NCBI GenBank assembly: GCA_022575985.1 | Contig: JAKSXM010000220.1 | Span: 1 to 64,000 of the forward strand | Direction of reading: 5' to 3' | Origin: Anagrus nilaparvatae | Taxonomy: Eukaryota; Arthropoda; Insecta; Hymenoptera; Mymaridae | Length of the DNA stretch: 64,000 nt | Shown: piece by piece, positions 47,451 through 59,389 of the stretch | How positions within the stretch are numbered: the first letter of the stretch is position 1 | Layout of the letters: every line of letters begins with the position of its first letter | The notes under the pieces: model-generated | Told to the model about the DNA's origin: nothing | Database searches by the model: none | What the model saw: only the letters and a program-made list of their open reading frames with translations | Translations under genes and position numbers: made by a program

Positions 47451-47499
47451 TTAATGCAGGTTACAAATTTTACCAAAAGTTATATAAAGGCACGTATTT

Positions 47500-48255
47500 A
47501 GAAGGGTAACCAAGGGGATCATACCCCCCCTTCCCGAAAAGATAATGTTTAGTGATAACATAGCAATACTTTTTGCTTTATTTTCAAAAATGTTGAATTT
47601 ACTCCAGTCAAAATACGGGTTTGGTTGTATTTTTACTGGCGAACACGAGATTTGCTCTAGTATAGATTTTTTGGGTCGCTGAACACGAAAATCGGGGTCA
47701 TTTCGTAAATAAATGGGGGCTTCACCCTTAAATTTGCAAAAACTACCCCCAAAAAGGGGTTCTTTTTTACACATTCGCACTTTGAGCGCTCAGATTTATA
47801 TCATACGGGTTTTTTGCGTCGCTGATCAAGAATTTCGAATTCTTTTTCATAAATATTCAATACTTCACCCTTAAAATAGCTAAAACTATCCCTAAAAGGG
47901 GTGTTTTTGCTATTTTCGCTCTTTGAGCATCCAGGATATGTCCATATAGGTTTTTTGGGTCACTAATCAAGAATTTTGACTTCTATTTCATAAATAATAA
48001 ATATTTCACCCTTAAAATAACTAAAACTACCCCTAAACGGGATTTTTACGTTATTTTCGCACTTTGAGCGTCCAAGATATGCCCATACGAGTTTTTTGAG
48101 TTGCTTTAAAAGAATTTTGACTGCTCTTTTGTAGTGAAATATTGATTATTTATGAATAAGAAGTCAAAATTCTTGATTAGCGACCCAAAAAACCTATATA
48201 TGGGCATATCCTGGATTCTAAAAGTACGAAAATAGCAAAAACACTTTGTTCGAGA
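47500..48255. mobile_element. partial copy of the 38-kb foldback family
   Basis: From about 47600 the sequence follows the left arm of the 38.0-39.6 kb element ('tacgggtttggttgtattt', 'actggcgaacac', 'gatttgctcta.tata') and then at least three ~130-bp 'gggtcgctgatcaagaattt' units. The last piece (48140-48240) is an inverted unit. Only a short inverted part remains, so this is a truncated or rearranged copy. The 109-codon minus frame at 47451-47780 is a product of the repeat. Confidence 0.8.
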
Positions 48256-48401
48256 GGTAATCGACAAAAAACGAAGTCCTTTGACGGATAAAGGTAATTT
48301 AAATAAATAAATTTTAAATTATTTATTTAAAATTTTTTAAGTTTTTTAATCAGTGACTTGGATACCATAACCCTTTTATTTATATTTATTTTTCAACAAA
48401 T

Positions 48402-48778
48402 GGTAGCGATCTTACTCGACACGAAAAAAATTGAACACATCACTTTTGAACACCGAAATTAAAACACACAAAACTCAACACAGTATATTTTCAATACTCA
48501 TTGTTGCACACGATTTAAATTAAACACTAAATTTTTCAGCACATTTTATTTGACACAAATTCAAAACAGCAAACTGAAATTTAATTAGTTTTTACATGAT
48601 TTGCATAAAAAATTTAATTTTTGTGTCGAATAAAACGCGTTAAAAAAATTTGTGTTGGATTTAAATTGTGTGCAAAAAATAGTGTTAAAAATTAATGCGT
48701 GTTGAGTTTTGCGTGTTTTAATTTCGGTGCTTAAAACTGATGTGTTCAATTTTTATTGTGTTGAATAAGATCGCTACC
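48402..48778. mobile_element. foldback MITE, 377 bp
   Basis: Begins GGTAGCGATCTTA and ends with TAAGATCGCTACC. The two halves pair along most of their length through 'ttgaacacatca', 'accgaaattaaaaca', 'aaactcaacac', 'gcacacgatttaaat' and 'tgacacaaattcaaaa'-type segments. Repeated 'acac' spacing words are typical of the element. No coding capacity. Target duplication is not clear (at most 2-3 bases). Confidence 0.85.
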
Positions 48779-49654
48779 AACTTAACCTTTTGGCATCAAA
48801 TATAAAGGTTGAAGTTGGATGATGAGAAAGAAGTTTTTCCCTAAATTCATAGCCGATATCACGTCACGAAATTTAGAAATATTAACCCATAAAGTATATC
48901 TTATTACTTGTTCATTGCAGTTGAAAATTGATATTTAAGTCAAATTTTTTGTCAATTTGAGATGTACTTAAATTTTCTATATTAATAATATGATAAATTT
49001 GTATATTAGCCCATTCAGTGCATCGAATTTCATTTGGTAATTTATTTTTTTACAGTCACCAAATGCGTCACCTCCTCTAATGGATAATTATAACGAAAAT
49101 TCACACTCAAAATTTGAGCAGTTGCCTGAGCTGAAAATTAAATCTTATCTTAACCAACACTTGGTATTTATTTTTTAGAAATGAGTATATTTTAAAGTAA
49201 CTTCCGGGCTACTCTGTATTAAAAATATAAATATTTAGAAATACGATATGATTCTAATGGTCTCGTTATATATATTTTGAAAAGCAATATATATAAATAA
49301 ATCAATATTTGTTGGTAATATATCAAATGTACTGTGTATATTTCAATAAAATGTATAATATCAAAAATGGGAAGAATAGGATAAAATTGGTATTTATTTA
49401 ATCTAATTTTAAAAACTGGTTTAAACTAATGTTTCCTTATAGCCTGTTTGTGTCAAGAGCTGATTGCTGATAAAAGAATGGTAAAAGAAATAATCCTCTT
49501 CACCTTATCAGAGCATCACAAAAACTACATATTAGACCTATAAAATGATCTAGGAAAATCGAAGGTGAAGCTGAATTCAGGTCATCTAAGGGGATATTTC
49601 GGAAATTCATCCAGAATATTTTTAGTTAGGCCCCGCGCTTATATTTGTATTGTT

Positions 49655-50360
49655 AAAATTAAAAAACCCCTTTGTAAGCCTTACACCTACATAACTTAAA
49701 GAAGTGGTCTATAATAAAAAAAAAAAGACATCAAGTATTACACCTACATAACCTAAGGGAGTTGCAAATTAAAAAAAATTATACCGCAAGCCTTACACTC
49801 ACATAGCCTAAGGAAGTGATCTATATTACAAAAAACTACATGAAAAAACTTACACCCACATAACCTAAAAAGTGGACTATAAAAAAAACGACACGTTAGG
49901 CCATGGACGCTAGATGAAAGGACCCCAAGTACCGTGTTAATTAAGTGAGGCTAAATCAAATTCTTATACATGTAAAATAGAGTCTGGAAAATTGGGTCTG
50001 GCTTAATTATTTAGCTTCAGTAATTAATATAGGCATTATTTAATTAAATAATCGTAAAAAATTAAATTTCAAACTACATGCACTAAAAATTTTTTATCTA
50101 AGGCAAAAATATAATTTATAATATTAATTTCAAATTTTCCTCAATTTATAACCTGAAACCATATTATGCTTGGGGTCCTTTCATCTAGCGTCCATGCGTT
50201 AGGCTTTATATCTACATAACCTAAGAAAGTGGTTTCTAATAAAAAAATGACGCGTATGGCCTTACATCTACATAACCTAAGGTAGACGGTACTCTAATAA
50301 AAAGTGGCTCCATAAGCCTTACACCACTTGACCTAAGGAAATGGTCTATAATAACTCACA
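49655..50360 (-). repeat. array of ~60-bp repeats, interrupted by an hAT-type MITE
   Basis: The unit 'gccttacacctacataacct' followed by 'aaggaagtggtctataataa' and an A-rich tail recurs about seven or eight times with divergence. In reverse complement it is the unit of the array at 53.9-54.6 kb. The MITE at 49902-50196 sits inside one unit. Confidence 0.85.
49902..50196. mobile_element. hAT-type MITE, 295 bp, 8-bp target duplication
   Basis: The termini are CATGGACGCTAGATGAAAGG (left) and its exact reverse complement (right), continuing to at least 28 bp (…ACCCCAAG). It is flanked on both sides by CGTTAGGC (49894-49901 and 50197-50204), an 8-bp direct repeat as hAT transposases make. The interior is AT-rich and non-coding. 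A decayed relative lies at 31021-31230, and 'catggacgct' also appears at 55489 with 'gtccatgg' near 55570. Confidence 0.93.
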
Positions 50361-50364
50361 GATG

Positions 50365-53300
50365 CAGTTACCTGAAGAGAATTTTTCTAAAAACATACTG
50401 ACTGGTGGTAAAAACAGCATTTTACGTACCAACCCATTTGTTTTCACCTTTTATCTTTTTTCCAAAAATATTACGCATATACCATAAGAATTTAAAAAAA
50501 ATTTTCACGATTTTTCTTTTTTAGAATGTTAAAATATTTTAAAATTCGCTGGCCTTAAGTATTTTCGCAAACCCTAGAGCCGCAGATTTTATTTTCCGCG
50601 AAGTTATGCGACTCTCCCCTAAATAGCAAAAAATTTATAGTATACGTTAGCAATTGATTTAAAAAAAAAAATTTTCTTTACTATTATAAAATATCACAAT
50701 ATTGTTTTTTACATTTTATTTAAATATTTTGCAGCTGCAAAAAAATTCCACAAAAGAATATAAAAGTATTATTTTTATTTTATTTTTATCGCATACAAAA
50801 AATTGTAATAAAAAATTTTGTAAAAAGTTTTTTTTTTTAAATTAGAACATTTTTACATGATACTGAAAAAAATGAAGAAAAAATCAATATGACGTATATA
50901 TACAACAATGAGAAATTAGATGTAAGAAAATGAACAATGAAATTAGTTGAAATATGAATGAAAGCGCATCATCAAAAACTAGTACAAAAACTTCAAGACG
51001 AATAAAACGATCGGAAACGGAAACGTTTTGAAAACTTTGTTTTATATATAAACTAAATTATTATTATTATTATATTCATAAATTTCAAATAAAAATTAAA
51101 AATTTTTAAATTACTAAAACTGAAGAGTGAAATTCCTGTATAAACACTTATGAAAAGTTACTTTAATGAAAATGAATGTATGTTTTAGATTATTAATGGA
51201 TTATCATATATGCGAGAAAAAAATTAGGTTAATGATCTTTAAAATTATTTAATTATTTTATGTTGAAAGTTTATGCACAAAAAATTATGTTTTATGTTTT
51301 ATACTTTTTTTTTGTTGACAAAATTAAATGTTTAATAGAAGTTTTTTTTTTCTTTTTTGTTTTTTATTGTCGATAATCTTGAGGTAAATTTTTTATTATC
51401 TTTTGATTTACAACGCGTTTAAGAATGTACTGGTAGTTATTTCAAAAAGTTGCTTGATTTTTTGATTACTGGATGAAATTAGGTTTCATTTAAGAAAAAA
51501 ATTATTCCCATATAGCTCGTTTAATGACTGCTAAGTATTGCGGGACCGAAAAATTATTTCGAATAAGAGCCCAAGTATTTGATTGCAATACTTAGGTGTA
51601 ATTAAAAGAGCTATAACTTCGGGAATCTTATTTTTTGGGAAACTGGTAGCTAATTTCACCTGGTAACTGTAAATCCTAGAATGTTTTTAAAATAACTGCC
51701 AGGCTAATACTCTGAGAAAAAAAATAGAAAAAAGTTTTTTGAGGCAATTCTATTTAACGAAAAAATCAATCCTTTTTCCACAATGCTGCAAAAAAACGCG
51801 TCAAATTGAAAATATCCGTGGCCCAATTTAAGATTATTCTCTGTCAACTCAAATATAATACTTCAGGATTTTTTGAAGTTTAAGTGAATATTTTATAAAA
51901 AAAAAAAAATTATTTTTTAAGACTTTTAAATTAGGTATCTGCTGCTTGGAAGTTATTAAGAAACAAAAAAAAAAGTAATTTTGCTTAAAAAAAACTTTTT
52001 TTTACGTAATTTTTACAGGTATAAAAAAATTTTATTTCACTATAAAAAGTGAAAGAAAAGTAATAATTTACATAGTAAAACCCTGGAAATAATATAGAAC
52101 ATAATTTAGGCGTACTTTACTGTTATTAGTTTTATTAAGGCAATAAATTGTGGATGTAATTTTTAAAATAAAAAATATTTGTTATAGAGACTATAATTTG
52201 GCCATATTTTGAATTAAATTTGAAATACTGAAATCATTAATTAAATTCTCCAATCCTAATTGATACTTTTGAAGTTTCTAAAAAATCTTTACATGCCCTG
52301 GTATATGATTATTTATATTTTTTGGAAAAGCAGATTATTTATGAAGAAATCGAAGTTAAAATAATCTGAGGTCAGCTTTAAAAAAATTTAAATCAGATCG
52401 AAGTTGGATAGTGGTGCCATCATTGAATTGTTTTACCAACTAAAAGTATAAAAAAGCTTTGAAATTTTATTCAAAAAATATGTAACAAAAAAATTGTCAA
52501 TTTTAATTTTTTTCAATTCTTAATTCAAAAAATGAATTATTCTATTTTTATCAACATGTTAATTTTATTCATTTTTTTTGAATAAAAAAAATTTAATTTT
52601 TAAAAAAAGTGTCAAAAAAAGTATAAAAAGTTAAATGACATATTCAATTTGAATTAATTAAATTTATTTCTCATGTACATAAAAAAAAATTCCTTTGAAT
52701 TCAAATGAATACAATCTACACACACTAACACATCTTACAAAAAAAAAAATCTTTATGAATATAAATTGGAAAATTAAGCAAAAAAATAGGATTTTTACAA
52801 AATATTTAAAAAAAATTGAATATTCTAAAATATAGGAAATAATAATTAATAAAAGAAAAAAAACCTTGAACTTGGTCTATGGAATAAATAAATTTTGTTA
52901 TCAACTATTTACCATATTATTATATCCTTAAACACGCAAAGTTCAAATTTTTATGTTAGAAAATTTATGTATAAATTTTTAAAGCTGACAATTCAATATA
53001 TTAACTACAACTGCACGTGTGTTAAAAAATTTTTTTTGTTGTCATTATTGTTTTAATTGTACAAATAATAATTATAAATAATTATATACCTATATTTGTT
53101 TATTTAACTTTTTTCAATTATTTGTATTTTATTAATGTATTTCCGGTATGAAAAATATTATTGTTCATTAAAAAAAATTTTTCATTTAATATATTCAAAA
53201 ATATTCAAATTTTAATTTCATTCAATAGAAATAAATTTTCTATTTTAACAAAAGTATTTTTTGTTTTTTAAATTCAGTGAGATTTTTATCAATTTTTTTA

Positions 53301-53915
53301 AAATAAAAAATGTTATTTGATTTATTATGAACAAAATTTATTGAAATAAAACTTTTTGACTTAGAAAATCTTTATTAAAACGATGTATATAAATTTAAAC
53401 CAATCAGAAATCACGTCAAATGAAATCTTATCAAATAAAATAATCAATATTCCTTTAGGTGGTTTTGTCAATATTGATTTTATAATATGGGATTGACGAA
53501 GGGTTTGATGCTTTTAATGCTTAGATAGATAGATAGTGTATTCAAATTGTTCACTGTTAAAATGTCTTATAAACTTTGATTTTAGTCGATAACACCTGAC
53601 ATACCACAAACTTATTTTTGATATCTTTTAAGTTTTAATTTCCTATTGAAATTTGAGTATAAAAACTTTAATTAACAATTTATATTTAGAAGATTTTGCA
53701 TCATCTTGATTGTTAATAAATTAAAATAGTTGAAAATTTGAAAGAGTTATTATTTTGACTGATGTATTCAATTTTTCTTTTATTTTCATTAACTGATTTG
53801 TATTTAAGTTTATTTTGCTTAGTTATTATGTTATACACTGTAAAAATTCTTGTCCGGGTAATTACTATCTTACAAATAATAAATGAAAATTTCAGATAGT
53901 AAATTTACCAGATAG
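50365..53915. other. gene-free segment between two inverted repeat arrays
   Basis: AT-rich DNA without recognisable exons. It is flanked by arrays of the same ~60-bp unit in opposite orientations and holds a small foldback repeat at 51483-51643. Confidence 0.45.
51483..51643. mobile_element. small foldback repeat (~160 bp)
   Basis: An inner exact inverted pair (ctaagtattgc / gcaatacttag) and outer matching words (tatagctcgtttaat / attaaaagagctata; attccc / gggaat; ggtttcatt / gggaaac) make a hairpin-like element with short centre. Confidence 0.6.
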
Positions 53916-53919
53916 TGGG

Positions 53920-54640
53920 TGTAAAGCTTCTGATATAGTTTATATTTTTTTATCCACCAACTCCTTTGGTTATGTGGTTGTATGGCTTGTGGTATAGTTT
54001 TTTTAACCAATTCCTTAGATTACGTAGGCGTTTTTATACCACTTCCCCAGGTTATTAAGTGCAAGTCTTGAGGTACAGCTTTTTTTAAGTACAGTTTCTT
54101 AGGCTACGTGTAAGGCTTTTGGTGTACTTTTTTTTATTTACCACTTCTTTAGGTTATGTGGGTGAAAGGCTTGTGGTATAAGTTTTTATAACCTCCTTAG
54201 CTGAAGTGGGTGTAATGTTTGTGATGTAGTTTATTTTATATACTACTTTCTTAGGTTATGTGGGTGTAAGGTTTGTGGTAAGCTTATTTGATTGTAAGTT
54301 TTAAAATTGTGGCATCATTTTTTATAACCACTCCCTTAGATCGTGTGGTTGCATGGCTTGAGGTATAGTTTTTTATAAGGCTAGTTCCACAAACCACCGT
54401 AAGCGCAGAAACGGAGCCGCAACGCAATGCGCACAGCACAATACGCATGTGCACAAACGAAAATCGAGCTGTGCGCATTGCGTTGCGGTTCCGTTTCTGC
54501 GCTTACGGAGGTTTGTGGAACTAGCCTTAGGCTAGTAACCAATTCCTTAGGTTACGTGGGTGTAAGATTTGTGGTGTAATTTTTTTTTTATGCCACTTCT
54601 TTAGGTTATATGATTCTAAGTCTTGGGGTACAGCTTTTCT
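53920..54640 (+). repeat. array of ~60-bp repeats, interrupted by a TA-flanked MITE
   Basis: The unit 'ttaggttatgtgggtgtaag' followed by 'gcttgtggtatagtttttt' and 'accaattcc' recurs about nine times with drift. It is the same unit as the array at 49.66-50.36 kb but in the other orientation. The MITE at 54378-54527 has inserted in one unit. Confidence 0.85.
54378..54527. mobile_element. GC-rich palindromic MITE, 150 bp, TA target duplication
   Basis: The element starts AGGCTAGTTCCACAAACC and ends with the reverse complement. The ~60-bp arms differ at only two or three positions and include 'cgtaagcgcagaaacgga' and 'cgcaacgcaatgcgcaca'. The loop is about 30 bases. TA flanks both sides (54376-54377 and 54528-54529), fitting a Tc1/mariner- or PIF-like mechanism. 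Its GC content is far above that of its surroundings. The 64-codon minus frame at 54284-54478 overlaps it and is not a gene. Confidence 0.9.
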
Positions 54641-54649
54641 TTAAAACAG

Positions 54650-57120
54650 AGCAGATCGCAAATTGGTTATTCATTTCAGGATCCCTCTTGCGTATTGACT
54701 GGAGTATTACTTTAACTTGGGATTCAATGCGAGTCGTTAGGAGTCCCAGCTAATATAGCCGCAAGAAAAGTTTTTTGACCCAATTCAAACCTTTTCAAAA
54801 AATAAAATTTTTTGAATACCAAATCAGGAATCAGGCTCCCGACTCCCGTTGCGAGCCCTGTGATAAAATGTCCAAAATTTTTATTATTTGTTTTATGTCT
54901 GAAATAAATATCAAAAGCAAAATAAATAAGAAAAAATAATGATACATTTTACTTTGTCAATTTAAGTGAAAAGAATGAATAAAAATGTCCTTTTTATGTA
55001 AAGCCGTATAAGTTGTCGTGAAAATTAACAAGTGTATCTTGCCAAAAAAAAATTATATTCAGTATTTTAAAGTACAGTTGTCTAAAAGAAAAGAAGAATT
55101 TGAAATAAAATAATTTTTTTGTTTTTTTGGCGCCAAATAAATTTTATGTATTATAACTTTAAAAAAAAATAAATTATTTCATTCAATTTTCCATAATATT
55201 TTATTTTCATTTTATTTATTGAGCAGAAAAATTGATTATTTTTCAATTAAAATTAAATATATATATAATTAATTATAAATCAAGCTTATTAAAATTGCTG
55301 ATTTAAATTTTAGATAATGTATATGAAAATATTTCTACTTTTCACTAGTAAATTTAAATGAAATAAATGTACATGTATAGAAAAAAATATTAAATTTAAT
55401 ATTAAAATATTAAAAAAAGGAAAAATTGCCAGCTGTCAGTTTTAATAGTAAAAAATGAAATAAATTTAATATGTATACCTATATATATCATGGACGCTTA
55501 ATTATTTTGAATTATATGTATTTAAAATCAATCATTTATTTATTAATTTTATTATCTGACTTTTGCAGTCCATGGAAAATTAATTCATTGAAATTTGAAA
55601 ATTTTCTGAGAGTTCATATTGACCTAAAAAAAGGCAAATAATATGGTTGGTATAATCTTTTAGTTTTTGTTTGTATAAATGAATTATGTAAATGCGTTTC
55701 ATGTCAATCACTTCAAAAATGAGAAGAATTCAGAATATTTTAATTTTTAAGGGAATCTCAAACAGGACCTCAAATCAAGTTTCTTGTACTAAGTTTATTT
55801 TAAATAATTTTTTAACAGTTATTTTCTAACGTGTTGTGAAATAATAAACTTTTTTATAACAAGTTTTGAACAATATTTTATACAAAAAGGGCAAAAAATA
55901 CTAGTCTTTTTCTGCACTTAAGTTGTGCTAACCAAGGGGGCTAAATATAGTTTTTGAACTTAAAATTGTTTTATGCGTGAGTGTATAGACAGCTTACAAA
56001 GCTCAAACTCCTCTATTTTGCCCCATCATTTAACACTTAGTTTTCAATGAAAGGCGACAAAAATGATTGTTTCCTGAGTAACAAAGTGGTTATTTTTCAT
56101 TGAATGCATACGATGAAAAATAAATTTTCTTTAAATTACGTCAATAAATTTTTAAATAAAATTTTGCAGTTATAAATAGTGGAAAACGACAGCTCATTGA
56201 ATTAAAAAAAAAGTTTTGTAATCTTAAAAAACGTCTAAAAGTTGAAAATATTATAAATATATTTCAGTTTATTTCGCTTTCAAAATATACCATGTATATA
56301 AATTTTTCTATATTAATATTTTATTTAATCAATAATATTTATTGGCCCCCTACTTGTCTGTTCATAAAATACATTTTCTATTTTGATGTAGAATATTTTT
56401 ATTTTTACAAAAAAAAAAGAAAAAAAAATGAAGAAGCAGAAGAAAATATAATTTCCGTTTATATGCAATTTTCTTGAAAATCATAAATATAATTTTATTT
56501 TTCCGACAAGTAACTTCCTTTTATGTATCTAACTTGAAGTTTATATACATATAATGCATTGAAAATTTTCATGTAATAAAAATTTTTTATTAGGTTGAAA
56601 TAATAAAAATATTTTATATTAACAAATTTTTTTATAACTTTAATTTATAAACATTTTATTTTAATATTTTAATTAACAAATAAAAAAAGTGATTAGATTA
56701 TATTTTCAATTTGTATCTCACATTTTGAACCTGCATGTAGTGAACGTCAAACTTTAATACATCATAGATACTTTATCAAAGAGTGACATTAGTGGTACTA
56801 TCGAATTATCCAGATGTAATAGCTCTTTTAAAAAAATGCTAAACAGATTAAATCGATAACAACTAATGTAAATTTCGAAACCATAAAATAAATTGAATAA
56901 TTTAAGTTATTTGAAATAATAATATTTGAAAGTTATTTAAGCTTAAGCTGGTTATTAAATTTTACTGTATCATTAGCTATAACTAATCTTGACCTAGAAC
57001 GCAATTCATAAAGTACACACATACACTATCTCTACCTTCTATCCCTTGTGGACTCTCAAAAATTTATAGCTGATTCGATTAGTAATGAGCTAATGCAGTG
57101 TATCATTAAAATAATCTTAA
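54650..57120. other. gene-free stretch
   Basis: AT-rich with no exon recognised. A possible remnant of the 'catggacgct' MITE lies at about 55489-55577. The short frame at 56292-56477 is low-complexity (Lys/Glu/Tyr/Phe from AT-rich DNA) and is not called. Confidence 0.45.
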
Positions 57121-57159
57121 TTGACTCTTGAGAATAATTACTCTTTACAAGGGGAGTTC

Positions 57160-58655
57160 ACTACATTTGGAACTCCAAATTATACACCATAAAGCCGTGG
57201 ATCAGATGGTTATATTGAAAAATCATACCAGGTACCCTCCAATGATGCCAATGGATTTTTTGGGCCTAAAAACACAAAGCCTAAAACTGCCATGTCATAA
57301 GATTGGTGTTTTTAGGTTATTTTCAAGATATATTGCTCTAACCTAAGTTTCTTAGCTTAGAAGACCCATTGGGATCAATGGAGAATACCACGAGGGTACC
57401 TGATTATATTTTTTAAACCCAATAAACTGATCCAATGTTAAATGATAAATGCATCCAAAAATTTTATCAGCACGGGAATGGATCCACCTCAGTGAAACGT
57501 ATGTATTTTTAGTCACTGACACCGATTTTTAAGATTTCATCCATTTTTGGATGGCCAGTTTTGAGTAATGAACGCCATATCATAAAAAACGTCAAAAAAT
57601 TAGCAAGATAGGTAAATTCCTGAAAAAAATTGTTAATTGAGCCTATTTTTAGTACCCCAATTAGGTTTTTAGGGTCGCTGATCCTGATTTTGAAGACAGA
57701 TTTTTAAAAATCAAAATGGCGGACTCAAAATGGCGTATTTCTAACCTCAGAAACGGCGATTTATACTGCTTTAAGCATATTTACGTTGTCTAGTAAGTTT
57801 TTTGGGCTAGTTATGACGATTCTGAGGTCATATTTTTAATTACCTGATTATAAAAAATCTGACCTCAGGATATTGATCAACGACCCCAAAAACTTATAAT
57901 GGAACACTTTAAAATGCTTAAAATAGCATTTATTGCCAATTATAAGGTTATGAATCAACCATTTTTAGCCCGCTATTTTGATAATTAAAAATATATCCTT
58001 AGAATAGTGATAACTGGTCCGAAAAATTTACTAGACAACGTAAATATGCTTAAAATAGTAAAAATCACCGTTCCTGAGGTTACACGCAAAATAAAGAATA
58101 GTAAAATTAACCTCAACGAATTTAGTAAACACAAATTAATAAATATTGGTAAATATAACCAAAAAATTAGTAAATTTTACTAAAAAAATTGAGCTTTTAG
58201 TTTTATAAACAAATTTTATTAGTAGATTTCACTAATAATTTACAGTAACTTTTAACTAAACTGAATTTAGTAAACAACATCGTAATTTTAGTTATATTTA
58301 CTAATTTTTTGTATGCGTGTAGAAATACGCTATTTTGATTTTTAAAAATCTGTCTTCAAAATCGGAATCAGCGACCCCAAAAACCTTACTGAGATACCAA
58401 AAATAGGCTCAATTAGCAATTGTTTTCAAGAATTTACCTATCTTGCTAATTTTTTGCCGATTTTTTATGATATAGCGTTCAAAACTGACCATCCGAAAAT
58501 GGATGAAACCTTCAAAATCGGTTTCAGTGACCAAAAATACATACGTTTTACTGAGGTGGATCCATTCTCGTGCTTATAAAATTTTTGGATGCATTTAACA
58601 TTGCTGGCGCATTGACTAATAACCATTTGGTGGGATTTGGTTATCAAAATGTAGT
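57160..58655. mobile_element. foldback element with two nested insertions (~1.5 kb)
   Basis: Outer matching words are 'ttcactacattt' (57163) and 'aaaatgtagtgaa' (58648). The main arms run from about 57435 ('aatgttaaatg', 'gcatccaaaaattttat', 'cacgggaatggatccacc') to about 58602 and match closely for ~400 bases ('atttttggatggccagtttt', 'caaaatggcg', 'tagcaagataggtaaattc', 'ttgagcctatttttag', 'gggtcgctgatcctgatttt', 'gtctagtaa'). A second palindrome (about 57218-57412, ends 'accaggtaccctc') interrupts the left arm and a TA-flanked MITE interrupts the right arm. No transposase. The small frames at 57128-57346 and 58465-58647 are repeat-derived. Confidence 0.85.
58083..58319. mobile_element. nested MITE, 237 bp, TA target duplication
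   Basis: Comparison with the uninterrupted left arm of the host foldback (…cgtatttctaacctcag…, ~57738-57755) shows exactly what was inserted: right-arm sequence is split between 'ctgaggtTA' and 'TAgaaatacg', with the TA doubled (58081-58082, 58320-58321). The insert begins CACGCA and ends TGCGTG, and its interior repeats 'ttagtaaa' words. Confidence 0.9.
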
Positions 58656-59389
58656 GAATTCTTCTATTTACTGATTCTATATCGTGCGAGATATGCTCAA
58701 AGAGCTTATACGTTTAAGTTTAACCTCTTTGGATATGCTGTATGTATAAATATCTGAATTATGAGGCAAAAGATAATTGAAAATGTAATTTTTTAGTTTA
58801 GAACTTTAACATTGATCAGAATTTTTTTTTCGTCGTCTTATACTTATACCGGTAATTTTCTTATATAACAGTTTAGTAAAAGTCTTTTCCCCTCTAAATA
58901 TATGAAAATCAATGTACGTGTGCTTTGACTATAGGATTTGGCGGGATTTGGCGAGGATTTGGTATTGTCAATCGAATGCCAAAGCACGCGTGTATTGATT
59001 CGATTCGTGATTCGATATTGATTATCAATAATATATTGGACTTTAGCATTAGTTTCTTTATAAATTAATTAATATTAGTTAATTGATATTTATCTTTTCT
59101 GTGAGCACGTGATTTGCAAATCTTTTATTTCTTTTTTTCAAAAAATAATTTTCTCGCAAGAGAAAAGATTTTTCAAGAGTATATATTTGAGCACATAAAT
59201 GAGAAAACATTTGAATATGGATTAAACTATATACACTTATATAATATGTTATTACTGGAAATTGAAATTGATGAAATTCTGTTGAATAATATTGAAACGC
59301 TTTTTTTTTAAAAAACGATAATTAAGAGATTATAAATAGAAACTTTCTGATAAATTATTGTTATTTAATTCATTGTCGAATCTGTCATA

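Noticed and set aside
47451..47780. 109-codon minus-strand ORF
   Set aside because: Lies in a truncated copy of the foldback family; the same peptide words occur in the copy at 38-39 kb.
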